Origin: an uncultured bacterium
GTDB taxonomy: Bacteria > Cyanobacteriota > Vampirovibrionia > Gastranaerophilales > Gastranaerophilaceae
Length of the DNA stretch: 64,000 nucleotides
Reading direction: 5' to 3'
Assembly: GCA_949035555.1 (NCBI GenBank)
Contig: CAROLD010000002.1
Coordinates: 1 to 64,000 of the forward strand
Shown here: piece after piece, positions 25,209 through 33,447 of the stretch
Position numbering within the stretch: the first letter of the stretch is position 1
Layout: each line of letters starts with the position of its first letter
Made by a program: the position numbers and the translations under genes
Notes under the pieces: generated by a model
The model's database searches: none
The model's input: only the letters and a program-made list of their open reading frames with translations
What the model was told of the DNA's origin: nothing

Positions 25209-25961
25209 TTATAATTTTGCCTGTGGCAGGTTCAGTCTGAAATAAAACTCTTTTATCGCATCCTGCACCACTTTTGAATCTCTTGATATCGGATTTTTAC
25301 TCAGCTCTTTATCGTAAGGAATCACCCCGAGTATTTCCAAATCATACTTTTTCAAAAGCTCATAAACAGCCGATAAATTGTCGTTATCAACTTTATTTAT
25401 AACAACACCAAGCTGAGTTCCCGCAGCATACTTCGCACTAAACTCTTCAATACGTTTAGCTAAATGAGCAGACTCTTCTGACGGTCTTGCTACAATTATT
25501 GTAGTATCAACGTCAACATCTACGAGTTGATTCAGATATTTCAAATCAAATTCGCAGTCAAAAATTACAATATCATAACGGTTGATAAGTTTATAAACCG
25601 CATCATTAATCTGTTTTGTTATCGGACATCTGCAATCTTTTGAACCCACAAACCACGATACAATTATATCAACATTTTCATCTAATGATACAAGAATATC
25701 TTCCATTGCCCATTCGATGAATTCCTGCTTTGTCATATCTTCGGGAATTCCTGTTTTGTATTCGTGTTTGCCGCTTCTGATACCGTAAATTGTATTTCTT
25801 ATATCAAGCCCGAAACTGTGACCTAATTCGCCGGTCAAATCATTATCAAACAGCAAAATGGATTTTTCGGGAAACATCTCTTTCAAAATCTGCATAAACG
25901 CTTTTACTATAGTAGTTTTACCGCTTCCGCTTTTACCTGTGATTGCTAATTTAACTGTCAA
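25209..25961 (-). CDS. CooC-like P-loop ATPase
   Basis: A 250-residue MinD/ParA-superfamily NTPase. The P-loop GKSGSGKTT lies at 9-17; a second Lys-rich deviant signature, DNDLTGELG, follows, and VIFDCEFDLKYLNQ is the Walker B region; INKVD is the base-recognition motif. It resembles CooC, which loads nickel into CO dehydrogenase/acetyl-CoA synthase. A cysteine pair (DCRC, near residue 115) could bind metal. The start is TTG at 25961, one base after the upstream stop, with GGAGAGG as ribosome binding site. No CO dehydrogenase gene is in the window, so the client is unknown. Confidence 0.75.
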   Translation of the reverse strand: MTVKLAITGKSGSGKTTIVKAFMQILKEMFPEKSILLFDNDLTGELGHSFGLDIRNTIYGIRSGKHEYKTGIPEDMTKQEFIEWAMEDILVSLDENVDIIVSWFVGSKDCRCPITKQINDAVYKLINRYDIVIFDCEFDLKYLNQLVDVDVDTTIIVARPSEESAHLAKRIEEFSAKYAAGTQLGVVINKVDNDNLSAVYELLKKYDLEILGVIPYDKELSKNPISRDSKVVQDAIKEFYFRLNLPQAKL

Positions 25962-25962
25962 A

Positions 25963-27033
25963 TTAAAACCTCTCCTTTAATACTCTCGACAATTCAAAAA
26001 CCAAATCCATTGCTTTTACTGCAAGTTCTACACTCAATGAACCCGCCCCGCAGGATGATGTCACAAGCGAATTGTCTATAATAAGTTTCTCATCAATACC
26101 TTTTTTAGTCAAATAATTTACGGATTTCTCAAAATTTTCTACCAAATCATCAAGAGTAATTTTTTCAAGCGCAGAGCTATCCAGTGTCGGAACAAGCCCC
26201 CACGCAATTTTTCCGCCGTTTTGTAAAAATTTTTCGACATCTTTGCTGTATATACTTAAATTTTGCGCAAAAGCATAAGCATCAAGATTAATTATATTTA
26301 CACCTGCTTTTATTGGAATTCGCCAGTCGCATTTGCCGCAGCAGTGAATTGCGCTAATACCGCCGTTAGCCTTTATTATATTTGCAATTTCAGAGAACAT
26401 CCCGATAACATCATCATGCGAAACAGTCAGATAAGCTGATGTACCAAGCTGGGTAACAGAAGGTTCGTCCATGAAAATTATCGGAACAGTTTCAGGATTA
26501 GCAAGCTTAATTCTTCTAATCTGCCATAAAACTTTCAACCCCAGAAGCTTTACAATTATATCTGATAAGGTTTCATCATAAACAGCACATCTGCCGTTTA
26601 CATCCACAAGAGAAGTGCTTAGAGTGAAAGGTCCGACAATTTGCCCTTTTGCATACGCAGGACCGGTTTCTTTTATAATTTTTTCAAACTCCGAAAATGA
26701 AGATGAAAATCCGTTTGATATACCGTATTTTTCTAGTTTTTCTGGACATTCTCCAGACATAATTTCTTCATAATCCGTAAAAAATTCTTCTAAATCTTCA
26801 AAAAACTCCTCACTTTCACTATCAAGTGCAAAATTTTCTGCATTAGAAGGCAAAAACGAAGGCAAGCCTTCCAAAAATTGGATAATCATGTCTTCGTTTT
26901 TGTTTACATTTGCCAGCTGCGGAAAGAACGGAATATCAGAAAAATCCTTTCTTACTAACAGCATTGCTTCATTTACATCATTGTGGGGGAGTGAGCCGAT
27001 TGCTAAATTCTGTAACTTTAGATTGATTGTCAT
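25963..27033 (-). CDS. core-MetE / UroD-superfamily methyltransferase
   Basis: A 356-residue TIM-barrel protein whose start (LAIGSLPHNDVNEA) and FFPQLANVNK ... QFLEGLPSF segments match the short MetE-like proteins of Wood-Ljungdahl bacteria. Zinc ligands seem kept: His230 and Cys232 as HxC in IHCCGKCDW and Cys328 in TSSCGAG. Such core methionine synthases lack the N-terminal MetE domain and take methyl groups from a corrinoid protein, not folate; this is known for a few members and inferred here. The ATG at 27033 has AAGGG. The next two genes are a CooC-like ATPase and folD. Confidence 0.75.
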   Translation of the reverse strand: MTINLKLQNLAIGSLPHNDVNEAMLLVRKDFSDIPFFPQLANVNKNEDMIIQFLEGLPSFLPSNAENFALDSESEEFFEDLEEFFTDYEEIMSGECPEKLEKYGISNGFSSSFSEFEKIIKETGPAYAKGQIVGPFTLSTSLVDVNGRCAVYDETLSDIIVKLLGLKVLWQIRRIKLANPETVPIIFMDEPSVTQLGTSAYLTVSHDDVIGMFSEIANIIKANGGISAIHCCGKCDWRIPIKAGVNIINLDAYAFAQNLSIYSKDVEKFLQNGGKIAWGLVPTLDSSALEKITLDDLVENFEKSVNYLTKKGIDEKLIIDNSLVTSSCGAGSLSVELAVKAMDLVFELSRVLKERF

Positions 27034-27057
27034 CACACCGCCCTTGATGGTTTAAAA

Positions 27058-27558
27058 CTATTCAGCTGATTCTTCTTCAACTTGTTCTTCGATTGCTTCT
27101 TTAACAACTTCTGAAGCTGAAACTGCAATTGCTAATTCACATTTAACTTTAGAAGTTAATTTGATAAGCATTGTGTAGTTGCCGATTCTGTTAATTGGAG
27201 CATTCAAAGAAACAGTTTTTCTGTCAACTTCGATACCTGTTTGGGCAAGCAATTCTTCAGTTAATTTTTTAGTAGTAATTGTACCGAATAATTTACCTGA
27301 TTCACCGGCCTTAGCTGATAATTCCAATTTGCCAAATTTTTCGATAGCTGCAGCTTTTTCAAGAGCTTCCTGATGAAGTTTTTCTTGTTTAGCTTTAATT
27401 CTAGCGATATTTTTTTCTCTGTTTTGTAAAGCACCTTCTGTAGCTACTTCAGCAACTGATTGAGGAAGTAAGAAGTTTCTTGCGTAACCGTCTTTTACAT
27501 TAACAATATCACCTGCTTCACCAAGGTTTTGAACGTCTTTTTTTAATATAACTTGCAT
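27058..27558 (-). CDS. rplI: 50S ribosomal protein L9
   Basis: L9 with 166 residues: the N-terminal rRNA-binding domain MQVILKKDVQNLGEAGDIVNVKDG-type (given in part), KDGYARNFLLPQ, a long connecting helix and a C-terminal domain with SGKLFGTITTKKL. It ends in a 20-residue acidic tail absent from most L9 proteins (EEQVEEESAE). AAAGGAG precedes the ATG. The core-MetE-like gene begins 22 bases after its stop without a terminator, so all four genes to folD may be co-transcribed. Confidence 0.96.
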   Translation of the reverse strand: MQVILKKDVQNLGEAGDIVNVKDGYARNFLLPQSVAEVATEGALQNREKNIARIKAKQEKLHQEALEKAAAIEKFGKLELSAKAGESGKLFGTITTKKLTEELLAQTGIEVDRKTVSLNAPINRIGNYTMLIKLTSKVKCELAIAVSASEVVKEAIEEQVEEESAE

Positions 27559-27666
27559 AATAAAATTCTCCTTTTGTATTTATATTTCTGCATGTAGCCC
27601 TAATGTATAACAAACATGACAATTTGTCGATAGTTTTTATAATTTTGTTAAGAATACCGAAAAAAA

Positions 27667-27689
27667 AGGCAGTCGAATTACAACTGCCT
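27667..27689 (-). terminator. intrinsic terminator of sepF
   Basis: The stem AGGCAGT / ACTGCCT is followed on the minus strand by a run of seven or more T residues. Confidence 0.8.
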
Positions 27690-27727
27690 GCATATTTTAA
27701 ACTATCTCTCTTCTCATACCAAAATAA

Positions 27728-28249
27728 CTATTGCAGAGATGTACTCCACAATGAATCATTAAATTTGCTTTGCTGTGCTGAAACTTCAGCAGACAGTGTA
27801 ACGTTGCTTGGAGCAAATACGAATACTAAATCACCAACTTTTTTAGGATTTCCGTTAAGCGCTTGAGATGCACCGCAAACGAAATCGATAGTTCTTTGTG
27901 ATTGCTCTTTATCAAGTAAATGCAAATTAAGCATAACGATTTTTCTATCTTTTAAGTGTTGAACAATAATAGCAGCATCATCAAATGAACGAGGTTCAAT
28001 AACAACAACTTCGTTACCGCCTCTATTAATGCTAGGATGGCTTAGAACTTTAGATTCCTGACGTTTTTCCATCATTGGAACAGGAGCGAATGAAGGAGCA
28101 ACTTCTCTTAACGCACTGCCTTCTTCAACATATTCATAACCATCATCTTCATAATCTTCTTCATTTATATCATCAAAAGGATTTTCGCCGCGGAAACCAT
28201 CCATAACGAAATCTACTACTTTTTTAAAACTGTCTGCTATTGCTGCCAC
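27728..28249 (-). CDS. sepF: cell division protein SepF
   Basis: SepF (173 residues) polymerises on the membrane and anchors FtsZ. The N-terminal amphipathic helix (AIADSFKKVVDFVMDGF) would bind membrane; an acidic, disordered linker follows; the C-terminal SepF domain has VVVIEPRSFDDAAIIVQHLKD-type residues (shown in part), MLNLHLLDKEQSQRTIDFVCG and VGDLVFVFAP. The start is GTG at 28249 after GGAGG. yggS lies directly upstream, the same yggS-sepF pair seen in Cyanobacteria and Firmicutes. Confidence 0.95.
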   Translation of the reverse strand: MAAIADSFKKVVDFVMDGFRGENPFDDINEEDYEDDGYEYVEEGSALREVAPSFAPVPMMEKRQESKVLSHPSINRGGNEVVVIEPRSFDDAAIIVQHLKDRKIVMLNLHLLDKEQSQRTIDFVCGASQALNGNPKKVGDLVFVFAPSNVTLSAEVSAQQSKFNDSLWSTSLQ

Positions 28250-28267
28250 CGATTTTTCCTCCGTCTG

Positions 28268-28930
28268 TTATTCAAATAATTTTCTACCTATCCTGAGCAT
28301 TGTCGAACCTGCTTGAGCGGCAATTTTGTAATCCTGACTCATTCCCATTGATATTTCATTTAATTTGCAGTTAAGTTTCTCTTCTAAATCATTTCGAATT
28401 TCAACAATTTCCAAAAATAACTTCCTAATCTCTTCTTCCGCAATTCCTAAAGGCGCCATATTCATAATACCTGCGACTTCTAGCCCTTTAAGGTTTTGAA
28501 TTTGTTCAAAACTCTTAAAAATTTCCACTTTTGAGAAGCCGAACTTTTGTTCCTCTTCCGCGTTATTAACCTGAACAAGCACTTTCTGAACTTTACCGAT
28601 TTGCAAGGCGTGTTCGGAAATGCACTGTGCAAGTTTAACAGAATCAATAGAGTGGATATAATCAAAAACCTTAACTGCATGTTTAACTTTGTTTGACTGC
28701 AAATGCCCGATAAGGTGGAATGTTGAATTATTTCTCACTTCCTGCGGCAGACTCTCTATTTTTGCCGAAGCTTCAATTACTCTGGACTCTCCAAAGTCGC
28801 GAAGACCCGCATTATATGCCGCAATCATGGCTTCCTGTGGAAAATACTTTGTAACTGCAATTATTCTGGGTTTACAAGGTGCGATTTCTTCTTGTATCTG
28901 CAAAAGATTTTTTCCAATTGTCTCAAACAT
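28268..28930 (-). CDS. yggS: YggS family PLP homeostasis protein
   Basis: A 220-residue PLP-binding protein (PLPBP/YggS) that buffers pyridoxal phosphate. Lys28 in IIAVTKYFP binds PLP; RDFGESRV, FHLIGHLQSNKVK, HSIDSVKLA, VQVNNAEEEQKFGF and SMGMSQDYKIA are conserved. Single-domain type III barrel. AGAGGTG precedes the ATG. sepF follows 18 bases later. Confidence 0.95.
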   Translation of the reverse strand: MFETIGKNLLQIQEEIAPCKPRIIAVTKYFPQEAMIAAYNAGLRDFGESRVIEASAKIESLPQEVRNNSTFHLIGHLQSNKVKHAVKVFDYIHSIDSVKLAQCISEHALQIGKVQKVLVQVNNAEEEQKFGFSKVEIFKSFEQIQNLKGLEVAGIMNMAPLGIAEEEIRKLFLEIVEIRNDLEEKLNCKLNEISMGMSQDYKIAAQAGSTMLRIGRKLFE

Positions 28931-29040
28931 CGTTCACCTCTACAAGAAAACAGCTCTGTATGAGCTTAATTTAATTGTACTCTAAGTTTTAACGATGTCC
29001 AAAATATTTATTAGTACTTAATCTGCAAAAAAAGCAAGAG

Positions 29041-29073
29041 GGCTGAAATCATGTCAGGGACATGATTTCAGCC
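29041..29073 (-). terminator. terminator-like hairpin downstream of the DUF2023 gene
   Basis: A 14-bp perfect stem (GGCTGAAATCATGT / ACATGATTTCAGCC) with a 5-base loop is followed on the minus strand, after 7 bases, by a T7 run. It lies 165 bases after the DUF2023 stop; the interval holds a partial copy of that gene's 3' end and no other ORF I accept. Confidence 0.6.
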
Positions 29074-29096
29074 AGAAGTGAACACCATTACAATAC

Positions 29097-29142
29097 TTTA
29101 CAAAACTTAACAACAAAAATTTGACACATGCCTTAAATCCTT
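29097..29142 (-). pseudogene. degenerate copy of the 3' end of the DUF2023 gene
   Basis: Two blocks of the DUF2023 gene end recur here in the same order. TTTACAAAACTTAAC (29097-29111) matches 29227-29241 exactly, and GCCTTAAATCCTT (29130-29142) matches 29258-29270 with one difference. The spacing between blocks is 18 versus 16 bases. The middle part is diverged. It looks like a relic of a tandem paralogue. Confidence 0.5.
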
Positions 29143-29236
29143 ATCACACTTGAAGAGCATGCTTATTACAACAAACGGCATCAATGAAGTGATGGATACT
29201 CCATTTGGAGGATATTTTAAACGATTTTTACAAAAC

Positions 29237-29560
29237 TTAACTCAGCACCGGATATCTGCCTAAAATCCTTGAATACTGCTCCTCTCTTGAATATCCGAGC
29301 ATTATACCGAGTATAAAATCTTCCTCTGGAGTAATTTTAGATAGATTTGTATTCGAAAATTTGCTTAAAATTTCTAAACACTTCGGATTACCAAGAAAAA
29401 TGTTTACTTTACAGTTCTCCAATTCGTAAATACAATAAGGAGTTTTGGTCAATTCAAGCAGGTTTTTATAATCTTGCTTATCTCCTTCTGCACAGGTATA
29501 TAACGCCAAATCACGCATCCCTTTTTTATATTCATAAATCAAATTTTTAAATAATTCCAT
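29237..29560 (-). CDS. DUF2023 family protein
   Basis: A 107-residue soluble protein. IYEYKKGMRDLALYT, NIFLGNPKCLEIL and ITPEEDFILGIMLGY match the DUF2023 pattern, in which an acidic E-E-D-F-I-L-G-x-x-L-G-Y motif is diagnostic. Members are often found next to flavodoxin genes, but no flavodoxin gene is adjacent here. Function unknown. AAGGA precedes the ATG. The family name is from memory of the motif. Confidence 0.75.
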   Translation of the reverse strand: MELFKNLIYEYKKGMRDLALYTCAEGDKQDYKNLLELTKTPYCIYELENCKVNIFLGNPKCLEILSKFSNTNLSKITPEEDFILGIMLGYSREEQYSRILGRYPVLS

Positions 29561-29599
29561 AAAACTTCCTTTTCTCTTCCTTTACAATTTAGACGACTT

Positions 29600-29626
29600 T
29601 TATCAAAAAAAGTTTCTTTGTGATAA
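29600..29626. promoter_or_regulatory. inverted repeat in the zupT/DUF2023 divergent region
   Basis: TTATCA and TGATAA lie 15 bases apart and overlap a TGATAAGAT extended -10 on the plus strand, 25 bases before the zupT ATG. It could be an operator for a metal-responsive repressor. That is inference; it does not match a Zur consensus I can recall. Confidence 0.35.
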
Positions 29627-29656
29627 GATAACAGGTGCAAAAAAGGAACAAATTTT

Positions 29657-30469
29657 ATGAATATACCAAATAATGTTGGAATTGCATTTAGCCTCACAAT
29701 GCTTGCAGGATTAACAACAGCTATTGGCGGCGCCATTGCATTTGTAACAAAAAAAGACAATTTAAAAGCCCTTTCAATCGGACTGGGTTTTTCAGCAGGT
29801 GTAATGATTTTTGTCTCTCTGGTTGATATCATTCCAGGAGCTGAAACGCTTTTAAAAATAAATTTTCCAAATCATTATCAGTGGCTGGTTTTTGGAGGAT
29901 TTATTGCAGGTTTGCTTATATCCGTCCTAATTGATTACTTTTTACCTGATCACGTTGACACAGAAGAACTTCTTCATCCTGAAGAAACACCTGAGCAGGA
30001 CAACAAATTTAAACACTACAAATTAAAACGCGCAGGAATGCTTACTGCTATTGCAATATGCGTACACAATTTCCCTGAAGGGATGGCAACATTTTTAACT
30101 ACTACACAGGATATTACGCTTGGTTTATCTGTAGCACTTGCTATTGCCATACATAATATTCCTGAAGGAATTGCTGTTGCTCTGCCTATTTATCATGTAA
30201 CAGGCAAAAAACGTTATGCAATGCTCTATGCCGCATTATCAGGTATCACTGAACCAATCGGTGCATTAGTCGGAATGTTTGTATTTGGTTTATTTTTACC
30301 CCAAATACTCGTCGGATTTTTAATGGCTGCTGTTGGCGGAATTATGACATATATATCATTTGATACACTCCTGCCGCTGGCAAAAGAATACGGAAACTGG
30401 CACCTTTCGATTATTGGAATCATGTCAGGAATTCTTTTCATCTGGATGAGCCTGATTTTACTCGGCTAA
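29657..30469 (+). CDS. zupT: ZIP family metal (zinc) transporter, ZupT type
   Basis: A 270-residue membrane protein with eight predicted helices, importing Zn2+ and perhaps other divalent metals. The two binuclear-centre motifs are intact: CVHNFPEGMATF in helix 4 and IAIHNIPEGIAVALP in helix 5. A histidine/acid-rich loop between helices 3 and 4 (HVDTEELLHPEETPEQ) may bind metal. AAAAGGAAC precedes the ATG. Stands alone before a strong terminator. Confidence 0.94.
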   Translation: MNIPNNVGIAFSLTMLAGLTTAIGGAIAFVTKKDNLKALSIGLGFSAGVMIFVSLVDIIPGAETLLKINFPNHYQWLVFGGFIAGLLISVLIDYFLPDHVDTEELLHPEETPEQDNKFKHYKLKRAGMLTAIAICVHNFPEGMATFLTTTQDITLGLSVALAIAIHNIPEGIAVALPIYHVTGKKRYAMLYAALSGITEPIGALVGMFVFGLFLPQILVGFLMAAVGGIMTYISFDTLLPLAKEYGNWHLSIIGIMSGILFIWMSLILLG

Positions 30470-30493
30470 GAGGCGGAGGTAAATGTTGTTACC

Positions 30494-30537
30494 AAAAAAG
30501 AAGCGGGGTTGATAAATATCAGCCCCGCTTCTTTTTT
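30494..30537. terminator. bidirectional terminator between zupT and gatA
   Basis: A long stem (AAAAAAGAAGCGGGGTTGATA with TATCAGCCCCGCTTC and T run, one G-T pair) separates the convergent genes. Confidence 0.9.
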
Positions 30538-30544
30538 CATAAAA

Positions 30545-32008
30545 TTATATATTTGCTAATTTAGTGTAAAAATCATTTGCTTGCTCAAACTTATAAGCAA
30601 AGTTCAATAATTTTGCTTCCTGCAATTGCGGAGCAAGGATTTGCAAGCCGATTGGCATACCTGACTCATCAAATCCGGCAGGAACACTAATTCCCGGCAG
30701 ACCAGCCAAGTTACAGCTGATTGTTGCAATATCCGTCAAGTACATTGCAAGCGGATCAGATGATTTTGCACCGAGTTCAAATGCAGTGTTAGGACAAGTT
30801 GGCGAAATAAGAACATCAACTTGTTTAAACGCTTCTTTAAACTCTTCTGTTACAAGCGCTCTCATTTGCTGAGCTTTTTTGTAATATGCATCATAGTAAC
30901 CTGATGACAATGCATAAGTTCCAAGCATTATACGACGTTTAACTTCAGGACCAAAGCCTTCTGCTCTTGACTTTGTATATAATTCCATAAGATTTTGAGC
31001 ATCAGGGTGTCTGTATCCGTATCTTACACCGTCGAATCTTGCAAGATTTGATGAACATTCAGCAGTTGCAAGGATATAGTAAATACCGATTGAGTATTTT
31101 AATTTTTGCAATGAAATTTCAACAATTTCGCAACCAAGTTTTTTGTATGTATCAATAGCATTTTCAAGAGCTTTTTGTACAGCCGGAGAATTTCCTTCTG
31201 ACATAAGTTCTTTTATTACGCCGACTTTTTTACCTTTAAGGTCGCAGTCAAGATTTTGCGAATAATGTTCAACAGGTAAATCCAAAGAAGTAGAATCCTT
31301 AGGATCATGACCTGAAATAACTTCTAAAAGATTAGCTGCATCTTCAACAGTTCTTGCAAACGGTCCAATCTGGTCTAAAGATGAAGCAAATGCGATTAAG
31401 CCGTAGCGCGAAACTCTTCCGTAAGTCGGTTTCATACCAACAATACCGCAGAAACTTGCAGGAAGACGGATTGAACCGCCTGTATCCGAACCTAAAGCAA
31501 GAGTAGCTTCACAAGCAGCAACACTAGCCGCTGAACCGCCTGATGAACCGCCAGGAACTTTGTTCAAGTCCCAAGGGTTATGAACTTTGTTAAATGCAGA
31601 GTTTTCATTTGAGGAACCCATTGCAAATTCGTCTAAGTTTGCTTTACCTACAATAGGAACCAAATTCCCGAGCAATTTTTCCGTAACTGTTGCGTTGTAT
31701 GGAGAAACAAAGTTTTCCAGAATTTTACTTGACGCAGTTGTTTTTGAACCTATTAAGTTCATATTATCTTTCAAAGCAAGAGGAACACCTGCCAACAAAG
31801 GCAATTCTTCACCTTTTGCAATTCTTTCATCAACTTTCTTTGCTGTTTCCAGTGCAGTATCTTTTGTTAATGAATTAAATGCACCGATTTTGCCTTCCAA
31901 TGCATTAATTCTTTCAAAAGCGGCATTTGTTAATTCAACAGCAGAAATTTCTTTATTTTTCAGAGCTTTACTCTGTTCCACAGCGGATTTTTTTAACAGC
32001 TCGTTCAT
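30545..32008 (-). CDS. gatA: glutamyl-/aspartyl-tRNA amidotransferase subunit A
   Basis: GatA (487 residues) releases ammonia from glutamine for conversion of misacylated Glu-tRNA(Gln). The amidase Ser-cisSer-Lys site is visible: VPLALKDNMNL (Lys), GGSSGGSAA (Ser pair region) and LGSDTGGSIRLPASFCG with the nucleophile. KPTYGRVSRYGLIAFASSLD is the family hallmark. AAGGAG precedes the ATG. gatB and gatC are not in the window, so the operon is split. Confidence 0.97.
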   Translation of the reverse strand: MNELLKKSAVEQSKALKNKEISAVELTNAAFERINALEGKIGAFNSLTKDTALETAKKVDERIAKGEELPLLAGVPLALKDNMNLIGSKTTASSKILENFVSPYNATVTEKLLGNLVPIVGKANLDEFAMGSSNENSAFNKVHNPWDLNKVPGGSSGGSAASVAACEATLALGSDTGGSIRLPASFCGIVGMKPTYGRVSRYGLIAFASSLDQIGPFARTVEDAANLLEVISGHDPKDSTSLDLPVEHYSQNLDCDLKGKKVGVIKELMSEGNSPAVQKALENAIDTYKKLGCEIVEISLQKLKYSIGIYYILATAECSSNLARFDGVRYGYRHPDAQNLMELYTKSRAEGFGPEVKRRIMLGTYALSSGYYDAYYKKAQQMRALVTEEFKEAFKQVDVLISPTCPNTAFELGAKSSDPLAMYLTDIATISCNLAGLPGISVPAGFDESGMPIGLQILAPQLQEAKLLNFAYKFEQANDFYTKLANI

Positions 32009-32039
32009 AATTTCTCCTTAAATGCTAATTCTCAAAATG

Positions 32040-32068
32040 ATTGTATGACAAACATATGTCACAATCAA
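32040..32068 (-). promoter_or_regulatory. gatA promoter with inverted repeat in the spacer
   Basis: On the minus strand TTGATT (32063-32068), 17 bases, TACAAT (32040-32045). The inverted repeat TGACA-AACATA-TGTCA (32046-32061) fills the spacer and is part of a longer imperfect palindrome (GATTGT...ACAATC). A bound protein would block polymerase, so this is a candidate operator. Confidence 0.55.
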
Positions 32069-32140
32069 GTCAGATAAAGTTTTACACAAAAAAATTTATC
32101 TTCATTAATAACATATATGATTTTATAAGTAGAAAATTAT

Positions 32141-33382
32141 TTAACTATGATAAAACTGCTCAAAAAACTCAAAATTAGCACGGTATTTACGATAGTTTTC
32201 CTCTGCCGCCTTACCTGCTTTTCTGGCATCAACTTCAAGCAGGTTATTCATATAACGTATATTTTGAGATAAGTCTTCAGTTTCAGAGAGTTTTGGATAA
32301 TCATCTCTTGCCATTGCATAATAAACTGCACGATTTCGCTCAGCTTCATCCGGAAAACCAAATTTTTGCAGAGCATTAGTTTCATATTTGGTGTATCCTC
32401 GTCCGATTCTACCTATCAGAGAATGCTGATATGCATGTTCTACTTCGTGTGCCGCAGTATTTACAGCCGCAGAAGCATCCCCTGCTTTAATATTAGGGCT
32501 ATAACATATTTCCTGGTCCCATACAGAAAAATATCCGGAAGAATTTTTTGGTACTTGTTTATTTGACGCCGAAACGAAAATGCCCAAATCATCAAGGCTC
32601 TTTTCTCGCAAAAATTGCCTGGTCATAAGCTCCATCCCTTCATTGCTTCGCGGATCAATAAAGCGGTATTTCAAAAATTCGTCACGCAAATCTATATCAA
32701 TATTGCCGCTTTGCCTAACATCAGTAAGTTCAATATCTGTGGAGTGATGAGTAATTGTACCGCTAACAACCTGCTTATTTGTTTTTGGTTCAAACCCTAA
32801 ATTAATCGGATATCTTGTAAACGTAATTCTTTCAACATCTGCATTCTGAGGATTATGCTGGACTTTTTTCGAAAGCACCATAGTTGCTTCCTTGCCCTTT
32901 CTAACCAAATCTCGAATAAATTTATATATAATCTGTTGCTCAGTAGATTCTTTTACCCACCTTCCTGCAATATTTGCTAATTCCGGAGTAATAAATTCTT
33001 TATTAATATGAGAAGTTTTTAATCTACTTTTCTCAATTGTACGTTTATTACGCGCGTAATCATAAGTATAAAGCTCGGTGTTTTGACCGCCCTTTCGGAA
33101 ATATCTTTGGATAATCCTTCCTGAGGCATCAAAAAAACTCAGGACTTCACTTTTATATGACAAATCAGATTTTTTACCGATGTTGACATATGTATATTCC
33201 ACAGCCTTATACGGAACTTGACATTTGTAATCCGATGCAAATCTGAAAACATCTGTTCCACTTGTTTTTTGCAAAAGTTGAAAATCTTTCAACGGCTTTA
33301 AACCTAAATTTGTATAAACTTTATTGATTGCACGAAAACAATTTGAATTAATTTGAGGCAAATATTTTCTTATAATAGTCAT
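32141..33382 (-). CDS. putative zincin-like metallopeptidase domain protein
   Basis: A 413-residue protein with no signal peptide. The C-terminal 130 residues contain NTAAHEVEHAYQHSL, an HExxH zinc motif, followed about 55 residues later by NLLEVDARKAG, which could provide the third ligand. The N-terminal 270 residues look beta-rich (EVLSFFDASGRIIQRYF, VVSGTITHHSTDIEL). Such a combination suggests a metalloprotease or a toxin-like domain, but no family could be named. The ribosome binding site is AAGGAA. It is expressed toward gatA's upstream region, with no terminator seen. Confidence 0.65.
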   Translation of the reverse strand: MTIIRKYLPQINSNCFRAINKVYTNLGLKPLKDFQLLQKTSGTDVFRFASDYKCQVPYKAVEYTYVNIGKKSDLSYKSEVLSFFDASGRIIQRYFRKGGQNTELYTYDYARNKRTIEKSRLKTSHINKEFITPELANIAGRWVKESTEQQIIYKFIRDLVRKGKEATMVLSKKVQHNPQNADVERITFTRYPINLGFEPKTNKQVVSGTITHHSTDIELTDVRQSGNIDIDLRDEFLKYRFIDPRSNEGMELMTRQFLREKSLDDLGIFVSASNKQVPKNSSGYFSVWDQEICYSPNIKAGDASAAVNTAAHEVEHAYQHSLIGRIGRGYTKYETNALQKFGFPDEAERNRAVYYAMARDDYPKLSETEDLSQNIRYMNNLLEVDARKAGKAAEENYRKYRANFEFFEQFYHS

Positions 33383-33447
33383 TTTTATATAAATTCCTTA
33401 CACTATACAATATAAAACCAAACAAAAAATTTTTTGCTTGCGTACAA

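Noticed and set aside
29074..29236. Possible small gene in the DUF2023 3' region
   Set aside because: Only a short frame without ribosome binding site; the similarity to the gene's 3' end explains it better.
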